From Bradyrhizobium sp. 138 (GTDB lineage Bacteria; Pseudomonadota; Alphaproteobacteria; Rhizobiales; Xanthobacteraceae), in contig NZ_JADPKT010000089.1 of NCBI RefSeq assembly GCF_023074075.1, positions 1 to 64,000 on the forward strand: a DNA stretch of 64,000 nucleotides, written 5' to 3'. Positions 1 to 8,712 of this stretch are shown one piece after another. Within the stretch, counting starts at the first letter, position 1; each line of letters opens with the position of its first letter. The notes under the pieces are model-generated. The model made no database searches and was not told where the DNA came from. It saw only the letters and a program-made list of their open reading frames with translations. A program made the position numbers and the translations under genes.

Positions 1-1
1 C

Positions 2-163
2 GATGCCTCGATCATGCCGACGGTGCCGTCCGGAAATACCTATGCGCCGACGCTAATGGTGGCTGAGAAGGGCGCCGACATGATCATGGAAGACGCAAAG
101 GAGCGCGGCGTAGCGCATTGTTCTTGGGTCGGACAGGAAAGCGCCTTTCATCCGAGGTGCTGA
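2..163 (+). CDS. GMC-family oxidoreductase, C-terminal end (partial)
   Basis: Only the last 53 codons lie in the window; the gene enters from the left in frame 2 and stops at TGA 161-163. The readable tail has the pattern P-x-x-x-S-G-N-x-x-A-P-x-x-M-x-A-E-K-x-A-D-M-I, which is the conserved end of the choline dehydrogenase / glucose-methanol-choline oxidoreductase family, where the Asn of SGN lies in the active-site region. Family members are FAD-dependent alcohol oxidoreductases. The exact substrate cannot be read from this fragment. It points the same way as the oxygenase set downstream but is separated from it by about 300 bases. Confidence 0.75.
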   Translation, partial: DASIMPTVPSGNTYAPTLMVAEKGADMIMEDAKERGVAHCSWVGQESAFHPRC

Positions 164-471
164 ATTGAGCTCGGCGTTGCTCTGTGGGGGGCTACGATCT
201 TGCCCCGCAATAGCCACTACATAATTTCAGCGGCATTAGCCACATTTTGCAGTAATCCTGCATAAAGAGGCCAGTTGGGCGGTCTTTGCGCGGGCCAATC
301 CATCTACAGTTGCCTCTAGAGAGGGCAATGAGCATGGCATGAGAGTGCTCTGCAAGGGAGCTTCGAAACCATCTCTCACGTGGAGGTCTTGCTTTTGTCT
401 TTAGCGAAAGATGTTCAAAGCCAAAATGGTCGATCGAGAAAGTTCGAACATATATCGGTGCTGACGCAAGA
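164..471. other. Intergenic region upstream of the hydroxylase gene
   Basis: About 300 bases without a convincing gene. It probably holds the promoter of the following hydroxylase-Rieske-reductase genes. No terminator, repeat or RNA gene was recognised; a reverse-strand open frame here has no recognisable protein features. Confidence 0.5.
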
Positions 472-1509
472 ATGGAGAAGAGGGTGAACGACACCTTGTA
501 TGGTACGCGTGACAAGCGCGGCTATTGGAAACCGAGCAATTGGCCGCTCCTGCTGTCGATTCATACCCAGCCGACTAGGCCGCAGGTTTGGTTGCGTTAC
601 CTGTTCGGCTTTCCGGGATACTTGTGGCCATGGTCAACTGTTTATTTCTTGATCACGCTGGGGGTCTGGTACTATCTCACGCCCCCGCTGGAGATGATGC
701 GGCAGTTTAGTGTCGGCTGGATTTCGTTCATTTTAGCCCGCAATGCTGGATTGGTGCTCTTGGTTTATGGCACCTTCCATGCCTTGCTCTACATTCAGAG
801 GCGGCAAGGGACCGATTTCAAATACAACATTAAATGGCCTGATATTGGTAATCCGACATTCCTGTTCGGCAACCAGACCGCAGAGAATGTGTTTTGGACA
901 ATGTGCAGCGGGGTTCCGGTCTTGACTGCCTATGAAGTTCTCACATGGTGGCTTTTCGCCAACGAGTACGTTCCATACGTTAGTTTCGCTGAGCACCCGA
1001 TCTACTTCTTTGCTGTCCTTGTCCTAATCCCGTTATGGCGCGAGGCGCATTTCTATTTCATACACCGCCTAATTCATCTAGGCCCGTTGTATAACATCAT
1101 CCACAAGGTGCATCACAACAACGTCAATCCGGGTCCGTGGTCTGGCCTGTCGATGCACACATTTGAACACGTCATATACTTCACGAACGTCCTGATCCAC
1201 TTTGTGGTGCCGTCACATCCCTTGCATGCAATATATGAGCTGATGAATGCCGCGCTGTCGCCTGCAAAAACTCACGTCGGCTTTCATAAGCTTGTCGTGG
1301 TTGGTGAGCAGGCTATTCCAAGCGACAACTATTTCCACTATTTGCATCACAAGCTCTTCGAGGTGAACTATAGCGATCGATCGATTCCCTTCGATGTATG
1401 GTTTGGTACCGCTCACGATGGATCGCCTGAAGCTGATGAGCAGTTGTTCAAGCGCCTTAGAGCGAGCAAAGCCAATAAACACATTTCGGCTCCGTCTCCG
1501 TCACCTTAA
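472..1509 (+). CDS. Fatty acid hydroxylase / sterol desaturase family membrane di-iron oxygenase
   Basis: A 345-residue integral membrane protein of the fatty acid hydroxylase (ERG3/sterol desaturase) superfamily, which uses a His-coordinated di-iron centre to hydroxylate or desaturate. Hydrophobic segments lie near residues 50-75, 85-108, 145-165 and 175-190. The histidine clusters are visible: H193-x4-H198, H211-x2-H214-H215, H229-x3-H233 and H289-x2-H292-H293. The next two genes encode a Rieske ferredoxin and a ferredoxin reductase, so it is probably the terminal oxygenase of a three-component system. The layout recalls the rhizopine mocDEF genes of rhizobia, although MocD is as I recall from the fatty acid desaturase side, so the substrate is open. 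Start ATG 472 is supported by position only; the ribosome site is weak. Confidence 0.85.
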   Translation: MEKRVNDTLYGTRDKRGYWKPSNWPLLLSIHTQPTRPQVWLRYLFGFPGYLWPWSTVYFLITLGVWYYLTPPLEMMRQFSVGWISFILARNAGLVLLVYGTFHALLYIQRRQGTDFKYNIKWPDIGNPTFLFGNQTAENVFWTMCSGVPVLTAYEVLTWWLFANEYVPYVSFAEHPIYFFAVLVLIPLWREAHFYFIHRLIHLGPLYNIIHKVHHNNVNPGPWSGLSMHTFEHVIYFTNVLIHFVVPSHPLHAIYELMNAALSPAKTHVGFHKLVVVGEQAIPSDNYFHYLHHKLFEVNYSDRSIPFDVWFGTAHDGSPEADEQLFKRLRASKANKHISAPSPSP

Positions 1510-1630
1510 GATTCGGATCGGACGGCAGCTCTTGCTTTTGGCTGCCCAGGCGGCTGGCTCCAGCTAACTGATTGCAAATTGCGTCAGCCCGGAGGTTGGC
1601 TGTTAACCAGACCAAGTAGAGGAAACTGCA

Positions 1631-1951
1631 TTGACTATAACAGAGGAGTGGGTAGCTGCCTGTCCCGTCGACGCCATAGAGCGCGAAGAAGCACTGCGTT
1701 TCGACTACGGCGCGCGCACCTTCGTAATCGTTCGTTCGCCAGAGGGAACGTTCCACGCAATGGATGGCAACTGCTCTCACGAAAAGGTTCATCTCGCCGG
1801 GGGTATCGTCGACGGCCATATCATCGAATGCCCGAAACACTTCGGGACCTTCGACTATCGAACCGGCGAGGCATGTGCGCTGCCGGTATGCATCGATTTG
1901 CGCAGCTATGATGTTAAGGTCGAGAATAACTTGGTCTTCATCAAACTTTAA
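1631..1951 (+). CDS. Rieske-type [2Fe-2S] ferredoxin (MocE-like)
   Basis: A 106-residue soluble Rieske ferredoxin. The cluster ligands are C48-x-H50 and C67-x2-H70, set in the usual loops, with the CPKHFGTFDYRTG stretch typical of the family. It starts at TTG 1631 after GTAGAGGAAACTGCA, whose AGAGGA is a fair ribosome site. Size matches stand-alone Rieske electron carriers rather than the fused oxygenase alpha subunits. It sits between the di-iron hydroxylase and the FAD reductase and so probably carries electrons from the reductase to the hydroxylase, as proposed for MocE in rhizopine demethylation. That assignment of partners is inference from gene order. Confidence 0.9.
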   Translation: MTITEEWVAACPVDAIEREEALRFDYGARTFVIVRSPEGTFHAMDGNCSHEKVHLAGGIVDGHIIECPKHFGTFDYRTGEACALPVCIDLRSYDVKVENNLVFIKL

Positions 1952-2109
1952 CTGGACCGACGAAAGACTTCGAATTCGTGCCAAGGCAGCACGCACTTGC
2001 GCTGTAACTGGTTGCAGGCGAAGGGACGTTTCGATCAAGTCTCCAATGACGAGAGTGCTCGACCAGATGCCTCGTGACACGCGATGCTTGTTTATCTTGG
2101 CGTAGCTCC

Positions 2110-3345
2110 ATGAGCAGCGAAGCTACGATGATGATAGTCGGAGCCGGGATAGCCGGCTCGGTCGCCGCGGAATCGCTTCGCGCAGAAGGGTGGCGGGGTC
2201 GGATAGTACTGATTGGTCGAGAGACGAGGTTGCCGTATGAGCGGCCGCCGCTGTCTAAGGCGCACTTGACAGAAGAGGTTGAGCCGGGGCCCAAGACGCT
2301 TGTGACATCCGAACGCCTCGAGGAGCTGGATATTGAATATCTCCAGGGCCGCGAGGTTGTCGCAATAGATCGAGCTGCGCATACCGTCAAACTGGCGGAC
2401 GGTGCGCGACTGGCTTATGAACGACTTCTGCTGACCACCGGGGCCCGCGCCAGGCCGGTGAGCAACTTGATCGGTCAAGGAGCTCGGATAAGAACGCTTC
2501 GCACGTATGACGATGCGTTGTTCATCAGACGGGCAATCAACCCAGGTGCCGAAGTTGTTGTTGTAGGCGGCGGATTCATTGGCCTCGAGGTAGCTGCCAG
2601 CGCGGTGTCGAGAGGCGCTTCAGTAACCGTGATCGAAGCTGGACCGCGGCTTTTGGCGCGTGCAGTCCCGGCGCCTTTGGCCGAACTGATCAAAGCTAAG
2701 CACGAGCGCTCAGGCGTGCGCCTAGAGCTCGGTACCACAATCGAGCGTGTGGACGCGATTGAAGGCCGATCGAAGGTGATCTTGACCAGCGGCCGCGCAC
2801 ATCTCGCAGATCTCGTTATTGTCGGGATCGGTGCAGTACCAAATGTTGAACTCGCGCGACTGGCAGGATTGGCTATTGACAATGGGATTGCGCTAGACGA
2901 GCTCTTAGCTACATCAGACCCAGACATCTTTGGGGCCGGCGACTGCTGTTCATTCCCACATCGCCTTTACAATGAAAGGATAAGACTGGAGGCGTGGCGC
3001 AGCGCGCAGCAGCAGGGGGCGGCGGCCGCGTCCAACATGTTGGGCGCGCACAGCCCTTACGAGAAGATCCCTTGGTTTTGGTCCGATCAGTATGATCAAA
3101 CGCTTCAGGTTGTTGGTTTACATCGGGAGCAAGACGACCCAGTTATTAGAGATCTCGGCCCGAACGGCTTGCTCATTTTCTATCTGGCCAAGGACGGACG
3201 CATTGTTGCCGCCTGCGGCTTTGGCAGTCTGCCTGCGATCGCCAGGGAGATCCGTTTCGCCGAGATGATGATCGGCAGAGGGCTTTCGCCAAACGTTGAG
3301 GCACTCTCAAATCCAGCAGTGAATATCAAATCCTTGTTGTCTTAG
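2110..3345 (+). CDS. FAD-dependent ferredoxin reductase (rhodocoxin reductase / BphA4 type)
   Basis: 411 residues from ATG 2110. It has two dinucleotide-binding folds: the FAD motif VGAGIAGSVAAE near residues 9-20 and the NAD motif VVVGGGFIGLEVA near residues 146-158, plus the second FAD motif FGAGDCC near 275. The RPPLSK stretch near residue 45 is typical of the oxygenase-coupled ferredoxin reductase family, and a C-terminal reductase domain follows. It moves electrons from NAD(P)H to a small iron-sulfur protein, here presumably the Rieske protein just upstream. A longer open frame from ATG 2074 exists, but the FAD fold begins right after ATG 2110, so the shorter start is preferred. Together with the two preceding genes it completes a three-component oxygenase. 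Confidence 0.9.
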   Translation: MSSEATMMIVGAGIAGSVAAESLRAEGWRGRIVLIGRETRLPYERPPLSKAHLTEEVEPGPKTLVTSERLEELDIEYLQGREVVAIDRAAHTVKLADGARLAYERLLLTTGARARPVSNLIGQGARIRTLRTYDDALFIRRAINPGAEVVVVGGGFIGLEVAASAVSRGASVTVIEAGPRLLARAVPAPLAELIKAKHERSGVRLELGTTIERVDAIEGRSKVILTSGRAHLADLVIVGIGAVPNVELARLAGLAIDNGIALDELLATSDPDIFGAGDCCSFPHRLYNERIRLEAWRSAQQQGAAAASNMLGAHSPYEKIPWFWSDQYDQTLQVVGLHREQDDPVIRDLGPNGLLIFYLAKDGRIVAACGFGSLPAIAREIRFAEMMIGRGLSPNVEALSNPAVNIKSLLS

Positions 3346-3702
3346 TGTATCGAGGTCGGGTCGGCGAGGCCGGTCATCCTAGTTCAGCTTCAATATTGGG
3401 ACACGCCCACCCTTATCGCCATGCCGGTCTTCTTGTTTTTCGCGTCATCGACGGAGGGACCGATGGCGGACGAGCCGTTAGCTCTTCGGCTAAGTGACAT
3501 GCTTTCCATGCACAATGACTTGACCGCAAAGACCTTGGACGACATGCAGGATTTCTGCGAAGTCACCCAGGACTTTGCGTTCTTTTGCATCGATGTAAGC
3601 ATATTGTGTGAGTCATATCGGCTGCACAAGGCTCCCACCGGCGGATTGCCGAATGCTTGCGGTAAGTGGCTCAAATCGTGTTCCAATATCGAAGGAAATC
3701 CC

Positions 3703-4803
3703 TTGAAGTTCAAAGCCGCCGTCCTGTCTGAGTTTCGAGCGCCGCTCAAGATCGAAACACTTGGCCTCACCCAGCTTGCCGACACCGACGTGCTTGTCCG
3801 AGTGCGGGCGACGAGCCTCTGCCACACCGATCTTGAAGGGATTGAAGGCAATCTTGGTGTGCCGTTGCCAATAGTGCCAGGACATGAGGCTGCAGGTGTT
3901 GTCGAGTGGATTGGCAGGTCGGTCACAAGGGTTCAGATCGGAGACCACGTCGTAATGTCGTGGAATCCTCACTGTGGCGAGTGCTTCTATTGCGCGCGTC
4001 ATCAACCAATCCTGTGCGAGTCATATCGAGCAAATGCCGCTAAGTCGTATCACTTTGACGGCCGTCATCGTCTAGAGAGCGAATGTGGTGCGCCAGTGCA
4101 TCAGCTGGCATATTTGGGCACGTTTTCCGAAGTGTGCGTCGTCGACGAGAGTTGCGCTGTTAAAGTGCCGAACGAGATTCCCTTCAACCGCGCGTGTTTA
4201 CTTGGTTGTGGCGTGATGACTGGCGTCGGCGCGGCGATGCATATCGCACAAATTGAGAAGGGCGCCACAGTGACGGTAATCGGCTGCGGTGCGGTGGGTT
4301 TGTCAGCAGTTCAAGGTGCGCGGCTGGCGGGTGCATCGCGCGTAATCGCAATCGACAGGCAGCGTGAAAAGCTCGATCTCGCCGAGGTCGTCGGCGCGAC
4401 GGATACCCTGGTCGTCAACGATTCGCTTGTTGCCTCACATTTGACTCTCACACATGGACGCGGAGCAGATTGTGTGATCGAAGCCGCTGGCACTCGCGCG
4501 GCGTTTCGTGCGAGCGTCGAAATGGTGCGAGTCGGCGGACAAGTCGTGTGGCTTGGCAAACTGCCCACGAATGAAGAGTTGGCGTTCCGTTGGGGGGCGC
4601 TGATGGGCGAGAAACGCATTGTGCGATCAAGTTACGGCGGTGCCGATCCGTGGCACGATTTTCCATGGCTCGCAAATGCGTATCTCGACGGTTCGCTCAA
4701 GCTCGATGAGTACGTCACGTCGTCCATATCGCTCGAAGATGTCAATGTTGGGCTGTCGCGTCTCGCCGCCGGCGAGGACATACGCGCCGTGATTGAGTTC
4801 TGA
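3703..4803 (+). CDS. Zinc-dependent alcohol dehydrogenase (class III / MDR family)
   Basis: A 366-residue medium-chain dehydrogenase. The catalytic zinc site is seen in SLCHTDLE and in GHEAAGVVE, the structural zinc loop in CGECFYCARHQPILC, and the Rossmann motif in GCGAVGLSAVQGA. It would oxidise an alcohol, or the product of the upstream hydroxylase, with NAD(P). The start chosen is TTG 3703, which follows GAAGGA by six bases and begins exactly at the family N-terminus (LKFKAAV). The frame stays open to ATG 3421, adding 94 residues that do not resemble the family; see findings. The stop is two bases before the start of the next gene, so the two are probably co-translated. Confidence 0.88.
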   Translation: MKFKAAVLSEFRAPLKIETLGLTQLADTDVLVRVRATSLCHTDLEGIEGNLGVPLPIVPGHEAAGVVEWIGRSVTRVQIGDHVVMSWNPHCGECFYCARHQPILCESYRANAAKSYHFDGRHRLESECGAPVHQLAYLGTFSEVCVVDESCAVKVPNEIPFNRACLLGCGVMTGVGAAMHIAQIEKGATVTVIGCGAVGLSAVQGARLAGASRVIAIDRQREKLDLAEVVGATDTLVVNDSLVASHLTLTHGRGADCVIEAAGTRAAFRASVEMVRVGGQVVWLGKLPTNEELAFRWGALMGEKRIVRSSYGGADPWHDFPWLANAYLDGSLKLDEYVTSSISLEDVNVGLSRLAAGEDIRAVIEF

Positions 4804-4805
4804 CG

Positions 4806-5846
4806 ATGGCACACCCGCCTCTTGCGCCAGGCTGGATAGATGCGCCGCATCAAATCGTATCGCTCGGACGCTTTCCGCTCGAATCAGGCGAAGTGATCGA
4901 CGATCTGAGGATCTCGTATGTCGTCCACGGTTCACTCGACGATCGCTCGAGACCGGTAATCTTCGGCGTCTGCTCGATCGGAAGCACGCATCATAGGCTT
5001 GATTTTTTGATCGGTGTGGGGCGGGCGCTTGATCCGTCGCGCTTCACTATCGTCGTCATCGATGCGTTGGGCAACGGGTTGTCAAGCTCGCCATCGAATT
5101 CGCAGACCCAATCGGGCGAGCGCTTTCCGCGCTTCACGATCCGCGACATGGTGACGAGCCAACGCGTTCTCGCTTCGTACCTGCGCATTGACGCTGTAGC
5201 CGCGATCGTTGGAGCATCGATGGGTGGTATGCAAGCGCTACAGTGGGGCGTGTCCTATCCGGATTTCGCTCGATCCCTCGTTGCGCTCGTCCCGATGCCG
5301 AAGACTACGCCATGGTCGCAAGCAATCAACCACGCCGGGCGCCTCGCGCTCGCGAACGCGCGCGAACTGCCGACAGCCGAAGCTCGCTGGGAGACGTGGA
5401 CAACCCTGATGTCCGTGCTCGCGCGCTCGCCATCGCGGCTTGCTGCGGACGTCGCGGCTAACCAGGATGTTAATAACGACACAGTCGCGTGGCTTCTTGC
5501 GTGCGCGCGCTCAATGGCTGCGCAACAATCTGATCCACTCGACTGGATCTACCAATCCTACGCGTATGATGCGCACGATGTTGGCGCGTCGACCGGCTTC
5601 GGCGGTGATACACAAAAAGCACTTGCGTCAATTCGAGCTCGTACCCTTGTCGCTGTGCCGTCGCTCGATCTCTACAATCCCATCGAATCAGGCATCTGGG
5701 CGGCGGAGCAGATCGAGCGATGTGAACTCATTCGCCTTCCGTTCCATAGCGGCCATCTGGTGGCCTCGGAGGCGGAGCCGCAGGCGGCGGCGCAGCTGAA
5801 TGATCGAATAGGCCGCTTTCTAAGCTATGAGGAACCCACACTCTGA
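4806..5846 (+). CDS. MetX-like alpha/beta-fold acyltransferase or hydrolase
   Basis: 346 residues of the homoserine O-acetyltransferase (MetX)-like branch of the alpha/beta hydrolase fold. The nucleophile elbow is GASMGGMQALQW (Ser near residue 139), the acid is probably the Asp in LDLYNP near residue 292, and the catalytic His is in SGHLVASEA near residue 318, so the triad looks intact. True MetX proteins are about 380 residues and anabolic; this one is shorter and ends a catabolic-looking gene run, so an esterase or acyl-transfer role on the oxidised product is more likely than methionine synthesis. It follows the alcohol dehydrogenase by two bases. Confidence 0.8.
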   Translation: MAHPPLAPGWIDAPHQIVSLGRFPLESGEVIDDLRISYVVHGSLDDRSRPVIFGVCSIGSTHHRLDFLIGVGRALDPSRFTIVVIDALGNGLSSSPSNSQTQSGERFPRFTIRDMVTSQRVLASYLRIDAVAAIVGASMGGMQALQWGVSYPDFARSLVALVPMPKTTPWSQAINHAGRLALANARELPTAEARWETWTTLMSVLARSPSRLAADVAANQDVNNDTVAWLLACARSMAAQQSDPLDWIYQSYAYDAHDVGASTGFGGDTQKALASIRARTLVAVPSLDLYNPIESGIWAAEQIERCELIRLPFHSGHLVASEAEPQAAAQLNDRIGRFLSYEEPTL

Positions 5847-6064
5847 GGAGAAAGGCTTCCAAGATTGGATTTGGATTATGGCAAATCAAAAAATCGGACG
5901 AAGACTCTTCTCGGGAAAGGAACGATCGTGCCCTTCGGCGGCGAGTTGCGTAGCTGATCAGTCCGATCCGGCCGGCTAGGTCCCAACGGCGCAGGACAGA
6001 GCCGCTGGCGAGCGACGGCGGCGGAAAGGGGTGGCGTGCATCCCCCTGATGGGCCTGAGCATCG
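5847..6064. other. Left edge of the insertion-sequence block
   Basis: About 220 bases between the MetX-like gene and the end of the IS256-type transposase remnant. The left end of that IS256 copy must be here, but no inverted repeat matching the other side could be found by eye. Confidence 0.4.
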
Positions 6065-6218
6065 TCAGGCCGCCCGGCGTAACGCCTCCTTCTTGTGCTC
6101 CTTCTGCAGATCCATGTTGAGATAGCGATGGTCCTCGAGCCAGGTCTCGTGACGTTCGACGGTCAGCGCCCGCACCAGCCTTACAGCTTTCGGCATTGGG
6201 GAAGATTCGCACCACATA

Positions 6219-6226
6219 GGTGCGTC
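6219..6226. repeat. IS66 target site duplication, left copy
   Basis: GGTGCGTC, identical to 8713-8720 on the other side of the IS66 element. Joining the two flanks after removing one copy restores the IS256 reading frame (..RRRTYVVRIFP..). Confidence 0.93.
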
Positions 6227-6239
6227 GTAAGCGTCGTTT

Positions 6240-7784
6240 TCAGGCCACGGCTTTGAGGGCTTGACGTCGGTAGGCCCACGGCAGGAGCTTGTCGATGTCG
6301 CTGTTGGGATGGCCATTGACGATCCTGGTGAGGACGTCGGTCAAGTAGGCGAGCGGATCAACATCGTTCAGCTTACAGGTTTCGATCAGAGAAGCGACGG
6401 TGGCCCAATGGCCGGCGCCGCCGTCCGAACCTGCAAACAGCGCGTTTTTCCGGTTCAGCGCGATCGGACGGATGGCGCGTTCGACGGCGTTGTTATCGAG
6501 CTCGACGCGGCCATCATCAATGAAGCGCGTCATGCCCTTCCAGCGCGAGAGCGCATAACGGATGGCGTCTGCAAGCTTGCCCTTCTGGCTGATCAGACCG
6601 AGTTTTGCGCGCAGCCATTGTTCGAATGTCTCGGCGAGCGGCCGGCTTTTCTGCTGGCGGACGAGCCGGCGCTCCTCGGCGCTGCGGCCGCGGATGTCTT
6701 TCTCGATGGCGTAGATCTCGGCGATGCGCTTGAGCGCCTCGCTCGCAATCGGCGCGGGACCAGGCGTTGCGAGTTCGTAGAAGTTGCGCCGCATATGCGC
6801 CCAGCAGAACGCAAGCTCGACGTCGCCGCGCTCAGCCAGCTTGGCATAACCGGCATAGCCGTCGACCTGCAGGATCCCCTTGAAGCCTGCGAGATGAGCG
6901 ATCGGCCGCTCGGCTTTGCGGTCAGGTGCATAAACGTAGACGACGCCCGGTGGATCGGCGCCGCCCCATGGCCGGTCATCGGCGGCATAGGCCCAGAGCT
7001 GGCCGGTCTTGGTGCGCCCGCGGCCGGGATCAAGCACCGGCATCGTCGTCTCGTCGGCGAAGAGTTTTGGCCGTTGCTTCAGCCTGGCGAGGAGCCGCTC
7101 GTGCAGCGGACGCAGGTGCCAGGCCGCATGACCGACCCAGTCCGCCAGCGTCGAACGATCCAGCTCAATGCCCTGGCGGGCGTAGATCTGGGCTTGCCGG
7201 TATAGCGGCAGGTGGTCGGCATATTTGGAGACCAGAACCTGGGCGACGGTGGCCTCGGTCGGCAATCCGCCCTCGATCAGCCGGGCCGGAGTTGGCGCCT
7301 GCAGGACGCCGTCCTCGCAGGATCGGCAGGCGTATTTCGGCCGCCGGGTGACGACGATCCGGAACTGCGCCGGCACCAGGTCCAGCCGCTCGCTTTTGTC
7401 CTCGCCGATCCGGTGCAACTCGCCCTGGCAGCAGGGACAGGTCTTGTCCTCGAGGTCGACCACGATCTCAATCCGCGGCAGGTGCGCCGGCAATGCGCCA
7501 CGGTTGCTGCGGCGCTTGCGAGCTCGCGCCGCGCGGCCTTCGGGCGCGTCTTCGTCCTGCTTGGCTTCGCCCGCCGCTGCGACTTGCTCGACATCTTCCA
7601 GGCCCAGCAGCATCTGCTCCTCGGGCAGCGTCTCCGCCTTCCGGCCGAAGCGATGGCGCTGCATTTCCTGGATGATCTGGCGTAGCCGCTCGCTCTCGCA
7701 TCGCTCGGCGAGTAGCATCGCTTTCAGCGTCTCAGGATCGTCAGGCAGGGCGTCGCTCACGCGTAAATCAGAGCATATTCGCAC
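6240..7784 (-). CDS. tnpC: IS66 transposase TnpC
   Basis: A 514-residue IS66-type DDE transposase. In order: a Leu-rich N-terminal helix region with ESERLRQIIQEMQRHRFGRKAE near residues 30-52, a Cys4-type zinc-finger region (CPCCQGEL near 115 and CRSCEDG near 153), the catalytic core with FADETTMPVLDPGRGRTKTGQ near 245-265 (first Asp), LQVDGYAGYAKLAE near 305 (second Asp), and the C-terminal NNAVERAIRPIALNRKNALFAGSDGG block containing the Glu, then the short tail. It ends 14 bases from the left end of the element. It catalyses transposition together with TnpA and TnpB. No damage seen. Confidence 0.95.
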   Translation of the reverse strand: MRICSDLRVSDALPDDPETLKAMLLAERCESERLRQIIQEMQRHRFGRKAETLPEEQMLLGLEDVEQVAAAGEAKQDEDAPEGRAARARKRRSNRGALPAHLPRIEIVVDLEDKTCPCCQGELHRIGEDKSERLDLVPAQFRIVVTRRPKYACRSCEDGVLQAPTPARLIEGGLPTEATVAQVLVSKYADHLPLYRQAQIYARQGIELDRSTLADWVGHAAWHLRPLHERLLARLKQRPKLFADETTMPVLDPGRGRTKTGQLWAYAADDRPWGGADPPGVVYVYAPDRKAERPIAHLAGFKGILQVDGYAGYAKLAERGDVELAFCWAHMRRNFYELATPGPAPIASEALKRIAEIYAIEKDIRGRSAEERRLVRQQKSRPLAETFEQWLRAKLGLISQKGKLADAIRYALSRWKGMTRFIDDGRVELDNNAVERAIRPIALNRKNALFAGSDGGAGHWATVASLIETCKLNDVDPLAYLTDVLTRIVNGHPNSDIDKLLPWAYRRQALKAVA

Positions 7785-7840
7785 TCACTTTGCGACGAGC
7801 CCGGCGCTCCTGATTCACTTCGCCGCAGCCTGGCCTGCAA

Positions 7841-8197
7841 CTATCCGGGCTGCGTCGGTGTCGTCGTCTCCCGGGCCTCATGGACGCGCCGCCAGTCCAA
7901 CCCTTCGAGCAGCGCCGAGAGTTGCGCCGCCGACAGACGCATCACGCCGTCTTCAATCTTTGGCCAGCGGAAGACGCCATCTTCCAGACGCTTCGCAAAC
8001 AGGCACAGGCCTGTCCCATCCCAGAAGATCAGCTTGATCCGGTCCGCACGCTTGGCCCGGAACACATAGACCGCGCCCGAGAACGGATCGGCCATCATCG
8101 CCTCGCGCACCAACGTGGCCAATCCTTCGGCGCCCTTGCGGAAGTCGACCGGCCTGGTCGCCACCATCACCCGAACCGCACCCGTTGGACCGATCAC
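7841..8197 (-). CDS. tnpB: IS66 accessory protein TnpB
   Basis: A 118-residue protein of the IS66 Orf2 (TnpB) family, seen in the diagnostic VATRPVDFRKGAEGLA, DPFSGAVYVFRAKRADRIKLI and WDGTGLCLFAKRLE stretches. It is required for transposition of IS66-type elements but its biochemical role is not well defined. Its start overlaps the end of tnpA by four bases (ATGA), which couples their translation. The copy is intact. Confidence 0.95.
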   Translation of the reverse strand: MIGPTGAVRVMVATRPVDFRKGAEGLATLVREAMMADPFSGAVYVFRAKRADRIKLIFWDGTGLCLFAKRLEDGVFRWPKIEDGVMRLSAAQLSALLEGLDWRRVHEARETTTPTQPG

Positions 8198-8634
8198 CCG
8201 TTTGCCTTCAGCGCCTGAACGATGGCCGCGATCATGTGGGCGTCCGCCCCGCGGCCAGCCCGGATCGTAATGCCCTCAACTTGGATCTCAATGATGCCGT
8301 CATCCGGCTTGGGCTTGCACCGCGGCGGCGCTTTGCGCTCCTTGCAAAGAGCAGGTGCTGCCGCCACGGCATCCACCACTGCCGGCACGAACAGTGGCGC
8401 TTCGGCCCTGGTCATTGAGGGGCTACGTGCTTGCCGGCGCCACGTGAACACTTGCTGTGGCATCAGCCCGTGGCGTCGAGCAACCTCAGAGACCACCGCC
8501 CCCGGCAAGAGCGTCTCCTCGACGATCCGCGCCTTGTCATCATCCGAAAATCGGCGACGACGTCCCGTTCCCGTGATCACTTCCAGCCGGCGCACCGTGA
8601 CGTCCGGCTCAAGCGTATGGTCAAGCGTAGACAC
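8194..8634 (-). CDS. tnpA: IS66 accessory protein TnpA
   Basis: 146 residues. The N-terminal half holds a helix-turn-helix of the transposase-8 type (RRRFSDDDKARIVEETLLPGAVVSEVARRHGLMPQQVFTWRRQ, residues about 26-68, quoted here only as its span with key residues R, W and the SEVARRHG turn), probably DNA-binding. The C-terminal half ends in the common GADAHMIAAIVQALK segment. First gene of the element, 78 bases from its right end. Confidence 0.9.
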   Translation of the reverse strand: MSTLDHTLEPDVTVRRLEVITGTGRRRRFSDDDKARIVEETLLPGAVVSEVARRHGLMPQQVFTWRRQARSPSMTRAEAPLFVPAVVDAVAAAPALCKERKAPPRCKPKPDDGIIEIQVEGITIRAGRGADAHMIAAIVQALKANG

Positions 8635-8712
8635 AAGCCGATCCCTGTTTAGAGATCGTTACACTCGTCCATCCCACGCGCCAGGAGAAGGTGGGGTCAG
8701 AACAGCGCTTAC

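Larger units (their letters stand above)
6227..8712. mobile_element. Complete IS66-family insertion sequence
   Basis: A 2486-bp element with three genes (tnpA, tnpB, tnpC) all on the minus strand. Both ends begin GTAAGCG reading inwards: GTAAGCGTCGTTTTCAGG from 6227 and, on the other strand, GTAAGCGCTGTTCTGACC from 8712; beyond the first seven bases the ends match imperfectly, as is usual for IS66. It is flanked by a perfect 8-bp direct repeat, GGTGCGTC, at 6219-6226 and 8713-8720, the expected target duplication size. All three genes are open, so the copy may still be active and its insertion is probably recent. Confidence 0.93.

Noticed and set aside
192..515. Minus-strand 107-codon frame before the hydroxylase gene
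   Set aside because: No recognisable family, overlaps the start of a well-supported gene, and has the composition of chance frames.
4806..5846. Calling this gene metX (methionine synthesis)
   Set aside because: Shorter than true MetX and embedded in a catabolic gene run; only the fold and triad are supported.
6261..7205. Long plus-strand frame (314 codons) inside the IS66 transposase
   Set aside because: It is the antisense shadow of tnpC; no protein motifs and no ribosome site.
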